From Stenotrophomonas sp. SAM-B (GTDB lineage Bacteria > Pseudomonadota > Gammaproteobacteria > Xanthomonadales > Xanthomonadaceae), in assembly GCF_013387485.1 (NCBI RefSeq), contig NZ_JABBXB010000002.1, positions 382,405 through 446,404 of the forward strand: a DNA stretch of 64,000 bases. Reading direction: 5' to 3'. Each line of letters opens with the position of its first letter. Position 1 is the stretch's first letter. Made by a program: the position numbers and the translations under genes. Of this stretch, positions 9,079 to 18,562 are shown piece after piece. Under the pieces are notes generated by a model. The model was not told the DNA's origin, did not search any database, and saw nothing but the letters and a program-made list of their open reading frames with translations.

Positions 9079-11790
9079 ATGCTCCGTCTCCCCGCTACCC
9101 GACTGGCTTTGGCTATCGGCATCTGCATCGCTGCACCGTCACTTCATGCGCGTCCAGCTCCGGCCGGCTTCGAAGACGTGGTGGATGGCCAGCAGGAGCA
9201 GTTGGACGTGCGGCTGATGGGCCGCTCGGGCGGCATGGCCTCGGCCTTGGTCACAGCAGACAGCGTTCTGTTCGACAACCCGGAAAAAGTACTCGCCGGA
9301 TTGCCATTGAGCGATGACGCACGCGCGGCATTGCTGCCGGCGCTGCGCAGCCCGTTGGCCCGCAACACCCAGCTGGCGTGCCGCTATGGCGCGCCATCCA
9401 CCGGCTGCGGCTACCTGCCGCCCCCGGAGGCACCGGACCAGGTCCGGTTGATCTACGACGAAGGCGAGGGCGCTGTGCACCTGTTCGTGGCCCAGCAGTG
9501 GCTGCCCACCGAACGCGATGGCAGAACCCCGTATCACCAGATCAGCGACAACGCGCAGAACGCGTTGATCCACCAGCATTCCATGAACCTCAGTGGCAGC
9601 AGCGACTACCAGAACCTCACCGTGAACGGCAACGGCATGCTCGGCGTGATGCGCCAGGGGCATGTCGCGGTCGATTGGACCTTCGTGCGCCAGGACAGCC
9701 GCTATCGCAGCGCCGACCAGCGGCTGAGCGTCAACGATCTTTACTATCGCCATGACCTCGGCCAGCGCCACTACCTGCAGGCCGGGCGCATGGACCGCCG
9801 CAACCTCTCCAGCGCGCAGGGCGGCAACTTCGGCTTCGGGATGCTGCCGCTGGACCGCTTCGAAGGCGCGCGCATCGGCACCACCCAGGCCTACCTGGAC
9901 CAACAGCAGCTGGGGCAGGGCAGCCCGCTGACCGTACTGCTCAGCCGCAACGCGCGGGTGGATGCGCTGGATGGCGACCGCCTGCTGCAGAGCTATTACC
10001 TCGATGCCGGCATCAACGAGCTGGATACCACCCGTTTCCCCGGCGGCAGCTACCTGGTCACCCTGCGCATCTATGAGGATGGCGTGCTGGCACGCACCGA
10101 GGACGCGCCGTTCAACAAGAATGGCCAGCCCTTGGGCGATGGCACCCTGCAGTGGTTCGCACAAGGCGGGCGCCGCGCCGCGCGCAGCTTCGACCGCGAT
10201 GGCGACGAGAGCCTGTTCCAGGCGGGTCTGCGGGTTCCACTGCATGAGCAGGTAGCGATGACCCTGGGCGTGGCCACGGTCGATGGCGTGCGTTATGCGG
10301 AAGGACGGCTGGACGCGCGTCATGCCAAGGGGCCCAACGAGGTCAACGGCACGCTCGCGTGGCTCGGCGGCTCGGACGGCAGCCACGGCGTGCAGCAGCA
10401 GGTCAGCTATCGCCGCTACCTGTCCTGGAACTTCTACAACCAGCGCATGCGAGGCAGTGCCTGCCGCGTGGAGTATGGCGATACCCGCGACAGCCTCGGC
10501 TGCCAGGACTCGCTCAGCGCCTCGGTGGCGATGCCGCTGGCAGGCGGCAATCTGTACTTCGGCTACACCCGTCGCGTCGGCTTCAACTGGCAGCGCGATC
10601 CCGACCTGCCGCCCGGCCCGGATCTGCCGTGGCTGCCGCCGCCGGGCCAGCCACTGCCGTCGAACCTGCAGTCGCAGGTGTCGCGCACCCTGCAGGCCAG
10701 CTTCAACCGCACCACCCATTGGCAGGGGCTGAGCATCTCCACCCGTGCGGGTCTGTACCGGCAGAAGCGCAGCGACGTGGCCGACGACAACGGCATCTAC
10801 CTGAACCTGTCCATTTCGCGCCTGGCCCGCAGCAGCGGCCGCAGCCGCCAGGACCGTGTCTCGCTGGACCTGCAGCGCGGCGACGTGCGCGGGCAGGAAC
10901 TGGGCTGGCGTGCCGGCCAGGTCCGCCGCTGGGATACCGGCAGTGGGTACAAGGAGCTGGGCGCGGAGCTCAACGGGCGTGACACCGATCGTTACGGTGC
11001 GCTGGTCAGCGGCCGCCTGCAGAACGAACTCGGCGCCAGCGCGGCCACCGTGTCCGGCTATCGCACGGAGGGCCGCTCGGAGATGTCCTACAGCGCCACC
11101 TACACGTCCGGCCTGGCGGTCTCGCGTGCCGGCTGGTTCGTCGGCAGCGGCTTCAGTGGCGGTGCCGGCGTGGCGGTGCAGGTGGACGATGCCGAAGACC
11201 TCGCCCTGTTGGGGCCAGCGGCGGAAGTAAACGTCAGCGGTTCGCGCCGGCAGGTACTGCATTTCGGCCAGCGCCGCCTCCTGCCAATGGCCGCGTACAC
11301 AGCGGGCCGCGCCGAGGTGCAGGACGTCAGCGCGCACGACAGCGCCGCGGCGGTGCGCGTCTCCGGCATGGGCGCCGGTCACCGCCTGTTCCTGCCGCCG
11401 GGCAAGGTGCTGCACATGCCGGTGGCGCTGGATGTCACCTACACCTTCGTTGGTAGCGCGCGTGACATCGACGGGCAACCGCTGGAAGGCGCACGCGTGC
11501 TCAACGCCCCGGTGCCTGCGTTGAGCCGGGGCGGCGGCTTCGTTGCCGACTTCCCGCAGCGCGAACAGATGCTCTACCTGCTGCAGGGCGACCGTCTCCT
11601 GCAGTGCCCGCTCACCGTGCGCGAGCGCCGCAGCGTGCTGCTGCTGGTGGGCCAGGTGCAGTGCGAGCCGCTTGCCCTCGATCGGCTACCCGCACCCATC
11701 CACCAGCAGGCCCGCGTGCAGCGGCTGCTGCAGGAACATGCCTTGACCAACGGCACCGCCTCGTCGGCCGCCGTGGAGAACCGTAAATGA
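9079..11790 (+). CDS. CS1-type fimbrial outer-membrane usher, 903 aa
   Basis: Outer-membrane assembly platform of the alpha-fimbrial class (CooC/TcfC-like). The frame is open from a TTG at 8989, but the ATG at 9079 gives a clean signal peptide (residues 1-25, ending SLHARP) and is preferred. After an N-terminal periplasmic domain the protein has a long 24-stranded-barrel region and a C-terminal region with carboxypeptidase-D-like beta structure (VALDVTYTF, then GQPLEGARV), as is common in this usher class. The length is normal for CooC/TcfC relatives. The stop codon overlaps the next start as ATGA at 11787-11790, which indicates translational coupling to the tip adhesin gene. Confidence 0.88.
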   Translation: MLRLPATRLALAIGICIAAPSLHARPAPAGFEDVVDGQQEQLDVRLMGRSGGMASALVTADSVLFDNPEKVLAGLPLSDDARAALLPALRSPLARNTQLACRYGAPSTGCGYLPPPEAPDQVRLIYDEGEGAVHLFVAQQWLPTERDGRTPYHQISDNAQNALIHQHSMNLSGSSDYQNLTVNGNGMLGVMRQGHVAVDWTFVRQDSRYRSADQRLSVNDLYYRHDLGQRHYLQAGRMDRRNLSSAQGGNFGFGMLPLDRFEGARIGTTQAYLDQQQLGQGSPLTVLLSRNARVDALDGDRLLQSYYLDAGINELDTTRFPGGSYLVTLRIYEDGVLARTEDAPFNKNGQPLGDGTLQWFAQGGRRAARSFDRDGDESLFQAGLRVPLHEQVAMTLGVATVDGVRYAEGRLDARHAKGPNEVNGTLAWLGGSDGSHGVQQQVSYRRYLSWNFYNQRMRGSACRVEYGDTRDSLGCQDSLSASVAMPLAGGNLYFGYTRRVGFNWQRDPDLPPGPDLPWLPPPGQPLPSNLQSQVSRTLQASFNRTTHWQGLSISTRAGLYRQKRSDVADDNGIYLNLSISRLARSSGRSRQDRVSLDLQRGDVRGQELGWRAGQVRRWDTGSGYKELGAELNGRDTDRYGALVSGRLQNELGASAATVSGYRTEGRSEMSYSATYTSGLAVSRAGWFVGSGFSGGAGVAVQVDDAEDLALLGPAAEVNVSGSRRQVLHFGQRRLLPMAAYTAGRAEVQDVSAHDSAAAVRVSGMGAGHRLFLPPGKVLHMPVALDVTYTFVGSARDIDGQPLEGARVLNAPVPALSRGGGFVADFPQREQMLYLLQGDRLLQCPLTVRERRSVLLLVGQVQCEPLALDRLPAPIHQQARVQRLLQEHALTNGTASSAAVENRK

Positions 11791-12923
11791 GCCGTTTCAC
11801 TTTCTCTTGTGCATGGCTGTGGCCGGCGCTGTTGATGGTTGGTGCGGCACATGCGCAGCAGCCGCCTGAGACGCATCCAGCCAGTGAACAGCGCAACGTC
11901 GAGTTGACCTATGACCGAGGGTCCTTGCCGGGGGATCAGGTGCTGTGGGCGGAGCGGACTGTGTTGGGGTACAGCACTGACGCGGGTCTCAAGTACGGAC
12001 TGATCCATCTAACCTGCGGCTCTGATAGTGACTCCGATCGAGGTAGATGCCCGGTCGTCGACACAGGGGAGAACGGACTCGGTAGAAGTACCGTGAATCT
12101 TCGGTTCACTGAACGCCGCAGTGGCCTACGTACAGAGCTTGCACTTGGTGGATTCTTGGAGCGGGCAGATTCAGATCGGACCTGTGTCAATTACTGGCAC
12201 ACGGGAACATATCCTCTGTCAACCTCTTGGGGTGATAAGTGCTTTGGCCGTGTTCCCGCAGGCACGGGTGCGGCTCTGTCACTCCCGCAGCGCGAACTCG
12301 AAAAGCTCGTCGCAGGCCGCTGGGACGCCACCCTCGAACTGTTCCTGCGCGCCGATCCCGCAGGCCCGGTCCTCGCGAAGTACACCTTCACTTTCGACCT
12401 CACGATCACCGACCGCGATGCGATGTCGATCTACTTCCCCGAGTTCGACCAGGTGTCGCCCCGGGTCGGTTTGAACATCGACTACAACCCGATCGGCCAG
12501 CCCAGCATCGGCGGCCGCGCCAACCTGGACATGTGCCTCTACGACGGCCTGGGCTCACAAGCCGAATACTTCGAGGTGACCCTGCGGGATGACGGCCGCA
12601 GTGCACCGGGACGGCCGCCTGGCATGTTCTCGGTATGGCACCACACCGGTGGCACCGAAGACCGGCACCGGCTCGATTATGAGGTGGTGATGGATCACAA
12701 CGGCAGCCGGCTGCCGCTGCACAACGATCGCGTCGAGATCCTGCGCGGCATCGATACCGCCCGCCTACGGCTGGTGCTGCTGCCCGGCATGACCCACCCG
12801 GTGTACTGCGTGCCTACGCCCTTGTCGCTGATCACCCCGCGCGTGCCGGCATCCGGCAAGGCGGAGGGGTATTACCAGGGCGACCTGCACATTGAGTTCA
12901 CCCTGCCGACGGCCGGGCCCTGA
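11787..12923 (+). CDS. CS1-type fimbrial tip adhesin/initiator (CfaE/CblD family), 378 aa
   Basis: Minor subunit that starts pilus assembly and carries the receptor-binding domain at the tip. A signal peptide (1-23, ending HAQQ) is followed by two domains. The N-terminal half has cysteines at about 78, 88, 133 and 152. The C-terminal pilin-like half contains the family-typical FDLTITDRDAMSIYFPEF and GGRANLDMCLYDG stretches. Overlap with the usher gene (ATGA) and with the downstream TGATG at 12921 makes this one tightly coupled operon. The N-terminal half is expected to decide host or surface specificity and usually diverges most; its ligand cannot be predicted from sequence. Bases 11900-12300 look less GC-biased than the flanking genes, as is common in adhesin domains. 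Confidence 0.85.
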   Translation: MSRFTFSCAWLWPALLMVGAAHAQQPPETHPASEQRNVELTYDRGSLPGDQVLWAERTVLGYSTDAGLKYGLIHLTCGSDSDSDRGRCPVVDTGENGLGRSTVNLRFTERRSGLRTELALGGFLERADSDRTCVNYWHTGTYPLSTSWGDKCFGRVPAGTGAALSLPQRELEKLVAGRWDATLELFLRADPAGPVLAKYTFTFDLTITDRDAMSIYFPEFDQVSPRVGLNIDYNPIGQPSIGGRANLDMCLYDGLGSQAEYFEVTLRDDGRSAPGRPPGMFSVWHHTGGTEDRHRLDYEVVMDHNGSRLPLHNDRVEILRGIDTARLRLVLLPGMTHPVYCVPTPLSLITPRVPASGKAEGYYQGDLHIEFTLPTAGP

Positions 12924-12970
12924 TGGCCGTTGTCTGTCGTGCGTTCCTTTTCGTGACCGAGAAACCCGTG

Positions 12971-13687
12971 ATGAAACCAACTGTCTGCCTTTACGCCGCC
13001 TTGGCAGCGCTGGCCCTGCTGATGGCTACCCCCGCTGCACACGCCAACCTGACCGTGCACCCCATGCGCGTGGCGGTCGAGCACCAGCGCGGTGCACAGG
13101 TACGCGTGTACTCGCAATCCGCGCAGACCCAGTATGTCCAGGCCACCATCAAGCGCATCGTCGATCCCGCTACCGACGATGAAGCAGAAGTCGACATCGA
13201 GCCGGGCCAGTTGGATGCCATCGCGGTCACCCCGGGAAAGTTCGCGCTGGCTGGCGGCGGCAACCGCCTGGTACGCGTCATTCCGCTGAGCACGGTGACG
13301 CAGGAAACCGCGTATCGGGTCTATTTCGAAGGTGTCCGCGGTGATGCGGATGAGACCAGCACGCCCATCGAAGAAGGCCCAGCAGCGCAGGTGGGGCTGA
13401 GCCTGATCTGGGGCACGCTGGTGCATGTACTGCCTGCCGATCCGGTGCCGGACATGCGCCTCGACGGCGCCACCCTGCACAACACCGGCAATCTCCGCCT
13501 CGGCGTGACAACGGTGGAGCGCTGCGTAGCGAAGAATCAATGCGAGTTGCACGACATCCAGCACAGCATCTACCCAGGCCAGCAGCTCCAGCTGCCGTTC
13601 ACCGCCGCGAGCGGCGATCGCGTCCGCGTGCACTACCGGCTGAGCCATGCCGGCTATCGCTCACACGAACGTGAGCTGCAGCCCTGA
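12971..13687 (+). CDS. CS1-type fimbrial periplasmic chaperone, 238 aa
   Basis: Last gene of the fimbrial operon (CooB-like). The frame also opens at an ATG at 12923 that overlaps the previous stop, but the ATG at 12971 places a normal signal peptide (1-24, ending AAHAN) at the N-terminus. The mature protein has two immunoglobulin-like lobes, with the alternating hydrophobic strand expected for donor-strand complementation (YVQATIKRIVDP) and the family stretch NRLVRVIPL. It should fold and deliver the major subunit and the tip protein to the usher. Having the chaperone last rather than first differs from enteric CS1 operons but does not affect the assignment. Confidence 0.85.
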   Translation: MKPTVCLYAALAALALLMATPAAHANLTVHPMRVAVEHQRGAQVRVYSQSAQTQYVQATIKRIVDPATDDEAEVDIEPGQLDAIAVTPGKFALAGGGNRLVRVIPLSTVTQETAYRVYFEGVRGDADETSTPIEEGPAAQVGLSLIWGTLVHVLPADPVPDMRLDGATLHNTGNLRLGVTTVERCVAKNQCELHDIQHSIYPGQQLQLPFTAASGDRVRVHYRLSHAGYRSHERELQP

Positions 13688-13765
13688 CCAAGGCCTAGCT
13701 GCATCCATTGACGTCGTCACCCAGCCGCGCCCACCGCAGCGCGGCACGGCCCCCGCATGCCCGCG

Positions 13766-13788
13766 GTAGTGCCGGCCGCTGGCCGGCT
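13766..13788 (+). repeat. SMAG-type extragenic palindrome
   Basis: GTAG (13766-13769) is followed by a perfect 7-base stem GCCGGCC (13771-13777), a GCT loop and GGCCGGC (13781-13787). This is the layout of the SMAG family of short repeats described from Stenotrophomonas maltophilia, where a terminal GTAG precedes a stem-loop. It sits between the fimbrial operon and the adhesin gene and could also shape mRNA ends. It supports assignment of the window to Stenotrophomonas or a close relative. Confidence 0.75.
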
Positions 13789-13845
13789 CGCCTGTCTCTC
13801 CACCTGTTTCCTTCTCTGTTTATCCACTCCTAAGGAGTTCTTGCC

Positions 13846-16800
13846 GTGAATCACATCTATCGTCTGATCTGGAACACCACACTGGCCTGCTGGGTCGTGG
13901 CCAGCGAACACACCCGCAGCCGCGGCAAGCGCACCCGCACCGTGCGCGCCGCAGCAGCGGCCTTCGCCTTGGCGCTGCCGTTGGCGGCATTGGCCGCTGA
14001 TGAGGATCGGACAACCGAGGAGGACACGGTATCTGCCAGTGACTTCACTACGGCGCTGTTGCGCCACAACAACGATGCGCTGCTCCGCACCGCCGGAGCT
14101 GACATCGCCCCCTTGGCGCTCAACCGGGCCCTTCAGGCGACGGTGAACGACACCTATTTCGCCAACGCGACGTTGAGCGGTGAGAACTCGCTGGTACTGG
14201 GCTCGCGTGCCAGCGTGACCGGCAACCGCAGCACCGGTATCGGCAACGAGGTGGTGATCAGTGGCGGTGGCCACACGGTGCTGGGCTCCAAGGCGAGTGC
14301 GATCGGTGGCCGGGACGCCGTGGCCATCGGCATCAATGCCACCGCAGCGGGTACCGGCAACGTGGCCATTGGCGAGGCCGCCAGAGCCGATACGGTCGAG
14401 GGCGGTTCTGCGGGTATCCATGCCGTTGCCATCGGCGCCCTTGCCCGGGCTGGCAGCCCTGGTTGGACGGGCGCCGTGGCGATGGGAGGAAGCGCGGATG
14501 CCACCCATGACGGCGTTGCGCTGGGCTACAGTGCCAATGCCCTGAACGTCGGTGCCATGGCGTTGGGCCGTAACGCATCGGGAACCGCCGCCGGGGCAAT
14601 CGCCGTCGGTCGCTATACGCAGGCCAAAGGAGATGGCGCGATCGCCATTGGCGAAGGTGCTCTGGCAAGTTACGCGAATGGCATTGCCTTTGGCCGCCAG
14701 GCAGATGCGAACAATTCCTGGGCCAACGCGTTTGGCTTCCAGGCCAAGGCGCGGGGTGCCGGTGCGACGGCGATTGGCTATCAGGCAGAATCCAACAGCG
14801 CGGCCACCGTGGCGATCGGCTGGCAGACCAAGGCAAACGGCAGCCACTCGGTGGCCATCGGCGCCTTCTCAGACGTCGACACCAATGCAACGGACAGCGT
14901 CGCCTTGGGGCGGCAGGCCAAGGTCGGCGCCACCGCCGCCAGCTCAGTTGCCCTCGGGTCAAACTCGGTGGCCACTGCCGTCAATACAGTCTCGGTAGGC
15001 TCGGCCAGTTTGAAGCGCAGGATCGTTAATGTGGCCGATGGTGACGTCACCGCGACCAGCACCGATGCGGTGAACGGTCGCCAGTTGCACGCGGTCGGCG
15101 CGCGGCTCACCGGGCAGGAGCTCTCGCTGGGTCAAAGTTCCAGCATCAATGGCCCTGGAGGTATCGCGATCGGCAACGCAGCAGCGGTGGTTACTGCCGG
15201 CGGTGTTGGGGGCCCAGCAATCGGTTCCAATGCGCGGGCGGGTACGAGCGGTTGGTCCGGCGGCACCGCCGTCGGCAGCTATTCCACCGCCGATTACGAT
15301 GGCCTTGCACTGGGGCATGACGCCCATGCTCGCGCCAGCCAGTCGGTGGCGCTGGGCCGCGGCTCGGTGGCGACGGAAGGCCGCACGGTCTCGGTGGGCA
15401 GCGACACCATCAAGCGCAGGATCGTCAATGTTGCCGACGGCACGCTGGGGGCCACCAGCACGGATGCGGTGACCGGCAAGCAGCTGTTCGCTACCAACCA
15501 GAACGTCACCACGGCAACCAACACGGCTAATACTGCCAAGACCACCGCGGATGCGGCACTGGACAAGGCCACCGTTGTCTCCGGCCTGATCGGTCAGGTC
15601 TCTCCCACCGGTAGTGTGCGTGTCGGCGGCGAGAACACCGGCGCCGTGCTGGATGTGCGCAGCAAGAGCAATGCCAACCGCGCCATCACTGGCGTGGCCG
15701 ACGGAGCCTTGTCGGCCGCAAGCACCGAAGCGGTGACGGGCAAGCAGCTGTTTGCCACCGACCAGAAGGTTACGGCAGTTACCACTACCGCCAACACGGC
15801 AAAGGCCACCGCTGACGCGGCACAGCTCAATGCCGTGGACGCGCTGGGCAAGGCCAATCACCTCAATGGCTTGGTCAGCCAGGCCAACCCCAATGGCGTC
15901 ATGCGACTGGGGGGAGAGAATGCGGGCTTCGTGATGGACGTGCGCAACAGCAACGGGGGCAGCCGCACGCTGAGCGGTGTTGCAGCCGGCGCGCTGCATG
16001 CCAGCAGCAGCGAGGCCGTCAACGGCGCGCAGCTGGGCGCCGTAAATGACAGGGTCGAGCTGCATTCCGTCGCCATCGCTGTAAACCGCCTGGAGATCGG
16101 CGTGAACCGCGACGGCCTGGATGAACTGCGCGAGGCATTCGACAACTTCGAGCCGGACCTGAGTGGGGTGGTGAGGTACAACGCAGATCGCAGTCTGGTG
16201 GATCTGGACGGCGCAGGGCTGTCCGGCCTGACCGCCGGCGAGATCAGCGCGAGTAGTCGCGAGGCGATCAATGGCAGCCAGTTGTTCGGTACCAATGAGC
16301 GAGTGGGGTCTTTGGAGGCGAAGCAGCGTTACGTGATGGTTGGGGCTGATGAGCTCAGTGGTCCTGCACGGGCCGGTGACCTCGGCGTGGCAGTTGGCAG
16401 TGATGCTGTCGCGCTGGCGGAAGGGGCCACGGCTCTCGGCTCGTTCTCCAACGCAGGTGCAGTCAACTCGGTGGCAATAGGGCGCGGCTCTTACGTGGCC
16501 GAGACCGGCGTGGAGGGATTCGCGCTTGGCTCGCGTACGCAGGTGCTTGCAGCCGCCGGTCTCGCAGTAGGTGCATCAAGTGTTGTAATGGCGGATGCAA
16601 GGAACTCCGTGGCGCTGGGCAATGCCTCCGTAGCTACCGAAGCGGACTCGGTGTCGGTAGGCAACGACAACCTGAAGCGACGTATTGTTAATGTCGGCCG
16701 AGGGACTGCCGGAGCTGATGCCACCACCGTCTCCCAGCTTACTGAAACTCTCTCGGCACTGGGCGGCGGCGCTGGTCTCGATGCCACGGGGCACCTGATC

Positions 16801-18471
16801 GCGCCGAACTACGTACTATCCGGAGATGGGTATACAAACGTCGGAGATGCGTTGACCTTCCTCGACACTAAACTGCTCAGCCACCAGGATGAGCTGGACG
16901 CGCTCGACACCCAGTACAAGGCCTTTGCGCAGAACGATCGTTCGATCCGCTACAACGATGACCGTAGCGTGGTGGACTTTGGGGGCGCGCGTCTGACCGG
17001 CCTTGCGGCTGGCAGCATCAAGGCCGACAGCAGCGACGCAGTCAATGGTGCGCAGCTGTTCGCGACCAATGAGCGGGTAGGTTATGTGGAGCAACAACAG
17101 CGCTATGTGATGGTGGGGACAGATGAGCTCAGTGGAGCGGCCCAAGCCGGCATCTTTGGCGTCGCGGTAGGCGGGGACGCAACTGCTCGTGAAGAGGGTG
17201 CAACCGCGGTTGGCAGCTTTGCGTCGGCGCTTGGAAGAAATTCGGTGGCGTTGGGTCGCGGGTCATACGTCGCCCTTGGTGCTACGAATGGTTTTGCGCT
17301 TGGGACGCGCAGCAACGTCGAATCTGCGGGAGGGATGGCGATCGGCTCAGACAGTTACGTAATGACGGGCGCCGAAAAATCGATCGCGCTGGGTAATGCT
17401 TCTGTCGCCACCGAGGCGAACACAGTGTCGCTGGGAAATGATGGTCTCAAGCGCCGCATCGTAAATGTCGCCCAAGGCATCAAGTCCGACGACGCCACCA
17501 CCGTCTCTCAGCTCCGCGGTGCCCTCTCGGCACTCGGTGGCGGCGCCGATCTGGATGCCAACGGCAACGTGATCGGCCCGCGCTATGCAGTACAGGGCAG
17601 CGAGTACGGCTCCTTCGGCGATGCCATCACGGCTCTGGATGGCAGCGTCGGCGACAACAAGCGCAACCTGGATACGCTGGACAGCCGCTTCCAGCGCCTG
17701 TTCCAGGAGTCGCCCTCCGCCAACGCGGACGGCGCGGGTCGCCTGAACTTCGGCGGCGCGCAGGGCATGGTGCTGGGCAATGTGGCCAACGGTCTGATCG
17801 GGCAGGGCAGCCGCGATGCAGTCAACGGTGGTCAGCTGTGGGCGGTCAAGGAGGATCTGCAGGGCCAGATCGATGCGCTGGACCCGGCTAAGGGCGAGGT
17901 CAGCGGGTCGCCGCTGGCCATGAACGCCCGCAGCGGCTCGATCACCCCGTCAGCGGACGGCGGCAGCCAGCTTGCTCCGCCGGAAGCCACCCCGCCGGCC
18001 GCCGATCCGGGCACTGTCGCCGCGCAGGATCAGCTGGTCAAAGCCGAGGGTGACAATGCGGTCGCCGTCGGCAGCGAGGGGAAGGAACGTCAGGTGAAGC
18101 ACGTGGCCGAAGGCCGCGCCGACACCGATGCCGCCAACGTGCGTCAGGTCAACGATGCGCTGGACCGTGCCAACGCCTACACGGACAGCGCGGTGGCCAG
18201 CGTCAACCAGCGTCTGGACCAGGTGGACAAGCGCATCAACCGCATGGCCGCGATCAGCAGTGCGCAGAGTGCCATGGCGATGAACACCGCGGGCTTGGCC
18301 ACCGCCAACCGGTTGGGTGCTGGCGTGGGCTACTCCGAAGGCGAATCGGCGATGGCGGTGGGCTACCAGCGCGTGTTGACGGAGCGTGGCTCGGCCACCT
18401 TCAGCCTCAATGGCGCGTTCACCAACAGCGGCGAGAAGAGTGTCGGCGTGGGTGTGGGTATCGGCTGGTAA
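13846..18471 (+). CDS. Trimeric autotransporter adhesin (YadA-like), 1541 aa
   Basis: Type Vc adhesin. It starts at a GTG at 13846 with TAAGGAG eight bases upstream. Residues 1-50 form an extended signal peptide (MNHIYRLIWN... then ALALPLAALA), typical of very large secreted proteins. The head has many 14-residue YadA-head repeats (SVALG/VAIG type). There are several neck motifs of the KRRIVNVADG...TDAVNGRQL kind and coiled-coil stalk segments. A C-terminal membrane anchor of about 75 residues contains SSAQSAMAMN and ends VGVGIGW. The protein should trimerise, with each chain giving four strands to one barrel. About 258 residues are duplicated in tandem (see repeat at 16288). It follows the fimbrial operon by 158 bases but has its own ribosome site and is followed by a terminator. 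Confidence 0.93.
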   Translation: MNHIYRLIWNTTLACWVVASEHTRSRGKRTRTVRAAAAAFALALPLAALAADEDRTTEEDTVSASDFTTALLRHNNDALLRTAGADIAPLALNRALQATVNDTYFANATLSGENSLVLGSRASVTGNRSTGIGNEVVISGGGHTVLGSKASAIGGRDAVAIGINATAAGTGNVAIGEAARADTVEGGSAGIHAVAIGALARAGSPGWTGAVAMGGSADATHDGVALGYSANALNVGAMALGRNASGTAAGAIAVGRYTQAKGDGAIAIGEGALASYANGIAFGRQADANNSWANAFGFQAKARGAGATAIGYQAESNSAATVAIGWQTKANGSHSVAIGAFSDVDTNATDSVALGRQAKVGATAASSVALGSNSVATAVNTVSVGSASLKRRIVNVADGDVTATSTDAVNGRQLHAVGARLTGQELSLGQSSSINGPGGIAIGNAAAVVTAGGVGGPAIGSNARAGTSGWSGGTAVGSYSTADYDGLALGHDAHARASQSVALGRGSVATEGRTVSVGSDTIKRRIVNVADGTLGATSTDAVTGKQLFATNQNVTTATNTANTAKTTADAALDKATVVSGLIGQVSPTGSVRVGGENTGAVLDVRSKSNANRAITGVADGALSAASTEAVTGKQLFATDQKVTAVTTTANTAKATADAAQLNAVDALGKANHLNGLVSQANPNGVMRLGGENAGFVMDVRNSNGGSRTLSGVAAGALHASSSEAVNGAQLGAVNDRVELHSVAIAVNRLEIGVNRDGLDELREAFDNFEPDLSGVVRYNADRSLVDLDGAGLSGLTAGEISASSREAINGSQLFGTNERVGSLEAKQRYVMVGADELSGPARAGDLGVAVGSDAVALAEGATALGSFSNAGAVNSVAIGRGSYVAETGVEGFALGSRTQVLAAAGLAVGASSVVMADARNSVALGNASVATEADSVSVGNDNLKRRIVNVGRGTAGADATTVSQLTETLSALGGGAGLDATGHLIAPNYVLSGDGYTNVGDALTFLDTKLLSHQDELDALDTQYKAFAQNDRSIRYNDDRSVVDFGGARLTGLAAGSIKADSSDAVNGAQLFATNERVGYVEQQQRYVMVGTDELSGAAQAGIFGVAVGGDATAREEGATAVGSFASALGRNSVALGRGSYVALGATNGFALGTRSNVESAGGMAIGSDSYVMTGAEKSIALGNASVATEANTVSLGNDGLKRRIVNVAQGIKSDDATTVSQLRGALSALGGGADLDANGNVIGPRYAVQGSEYGSFGDAITALDGSVGDNKRNLDTLDSRFQRLFQESPSANADGAGRLNFGGAQGMVLGNVANGLIGQGSRDAVNGGQLWAVKEDLQGQIDALDPAKGEVSGSPLAMNARSGSITPSADGGSQLAPPEATPPAADPGTVAAQDQLVKAEGDNAVAVGSEGKERQVKHVAEGRADTDAANVRQVNDALDRANAYTDSAVASVNQRLDQVDKRINRMAAISSAQSAMAMNTAGLATANRLGAGVGYSEGESAMAVGYQRVLTERGSATFSLNGAFTNSGEKSVGVGVGIGW
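16288..17650 (+). repeat. Tandem internal duplication in the trimeric adhesin
   Basis: A unit of about 774 bases (258 codons) occurs twice: from the TNERVG at about 16290 and again from the TNERVG at about 17064. Both copies carry, in order, QRYVMVG(A/T)DELSG, a run of head repeats, NASVATEA, LKRRIVNV, a DATTVSQL neck and LSALGGGA. Some head repeats between the two copies differ clearly, so the duplication is not very recent. Such units can expand or contract and change fibre length. Confidence 0.75.
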
Positions 18472-18501
18472 CCCTCGTGGGCTAGCAACGACTGTGTCAT
18501 C

Positions 18502-18534
18502 AGGCCGGCAGCGCAACAGCGCTGCCGGCCTTTT
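18502..18534. terminator. Terminator between the adhesin and the kinase gene
   Basis: Perfect 11-base arms at 18503-18513 and 18520-18530 enclose a 6-base loop and are followed by TTTT at 18531. It lies 31 bases after the adhesin stop and 29 bases before the 3' end of the oppositely oriented kinase gene, so it could serve both directions. Confidence 0.85.
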
Positions 18535-18562
18535 CTGTTGCTCTTCGCAGAGCGCCGGCCTC

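Noticed and set aside
9139-11478. A 779-codon minus-strand frame opposite the usher gene
   Set aside because: Same reason: compositionally a shadow of the usher gene, with no recognisable protein features, while the plus strand has a full usher.
14160-18000. Repetitive DNA in the trimeric adhesin as a possible CRISPR or satellite array
   Set aside because: The repeats are degenerate 14-residue coding repeats in one open frame, without constant direct repeats separated by unique spacers of equal length.
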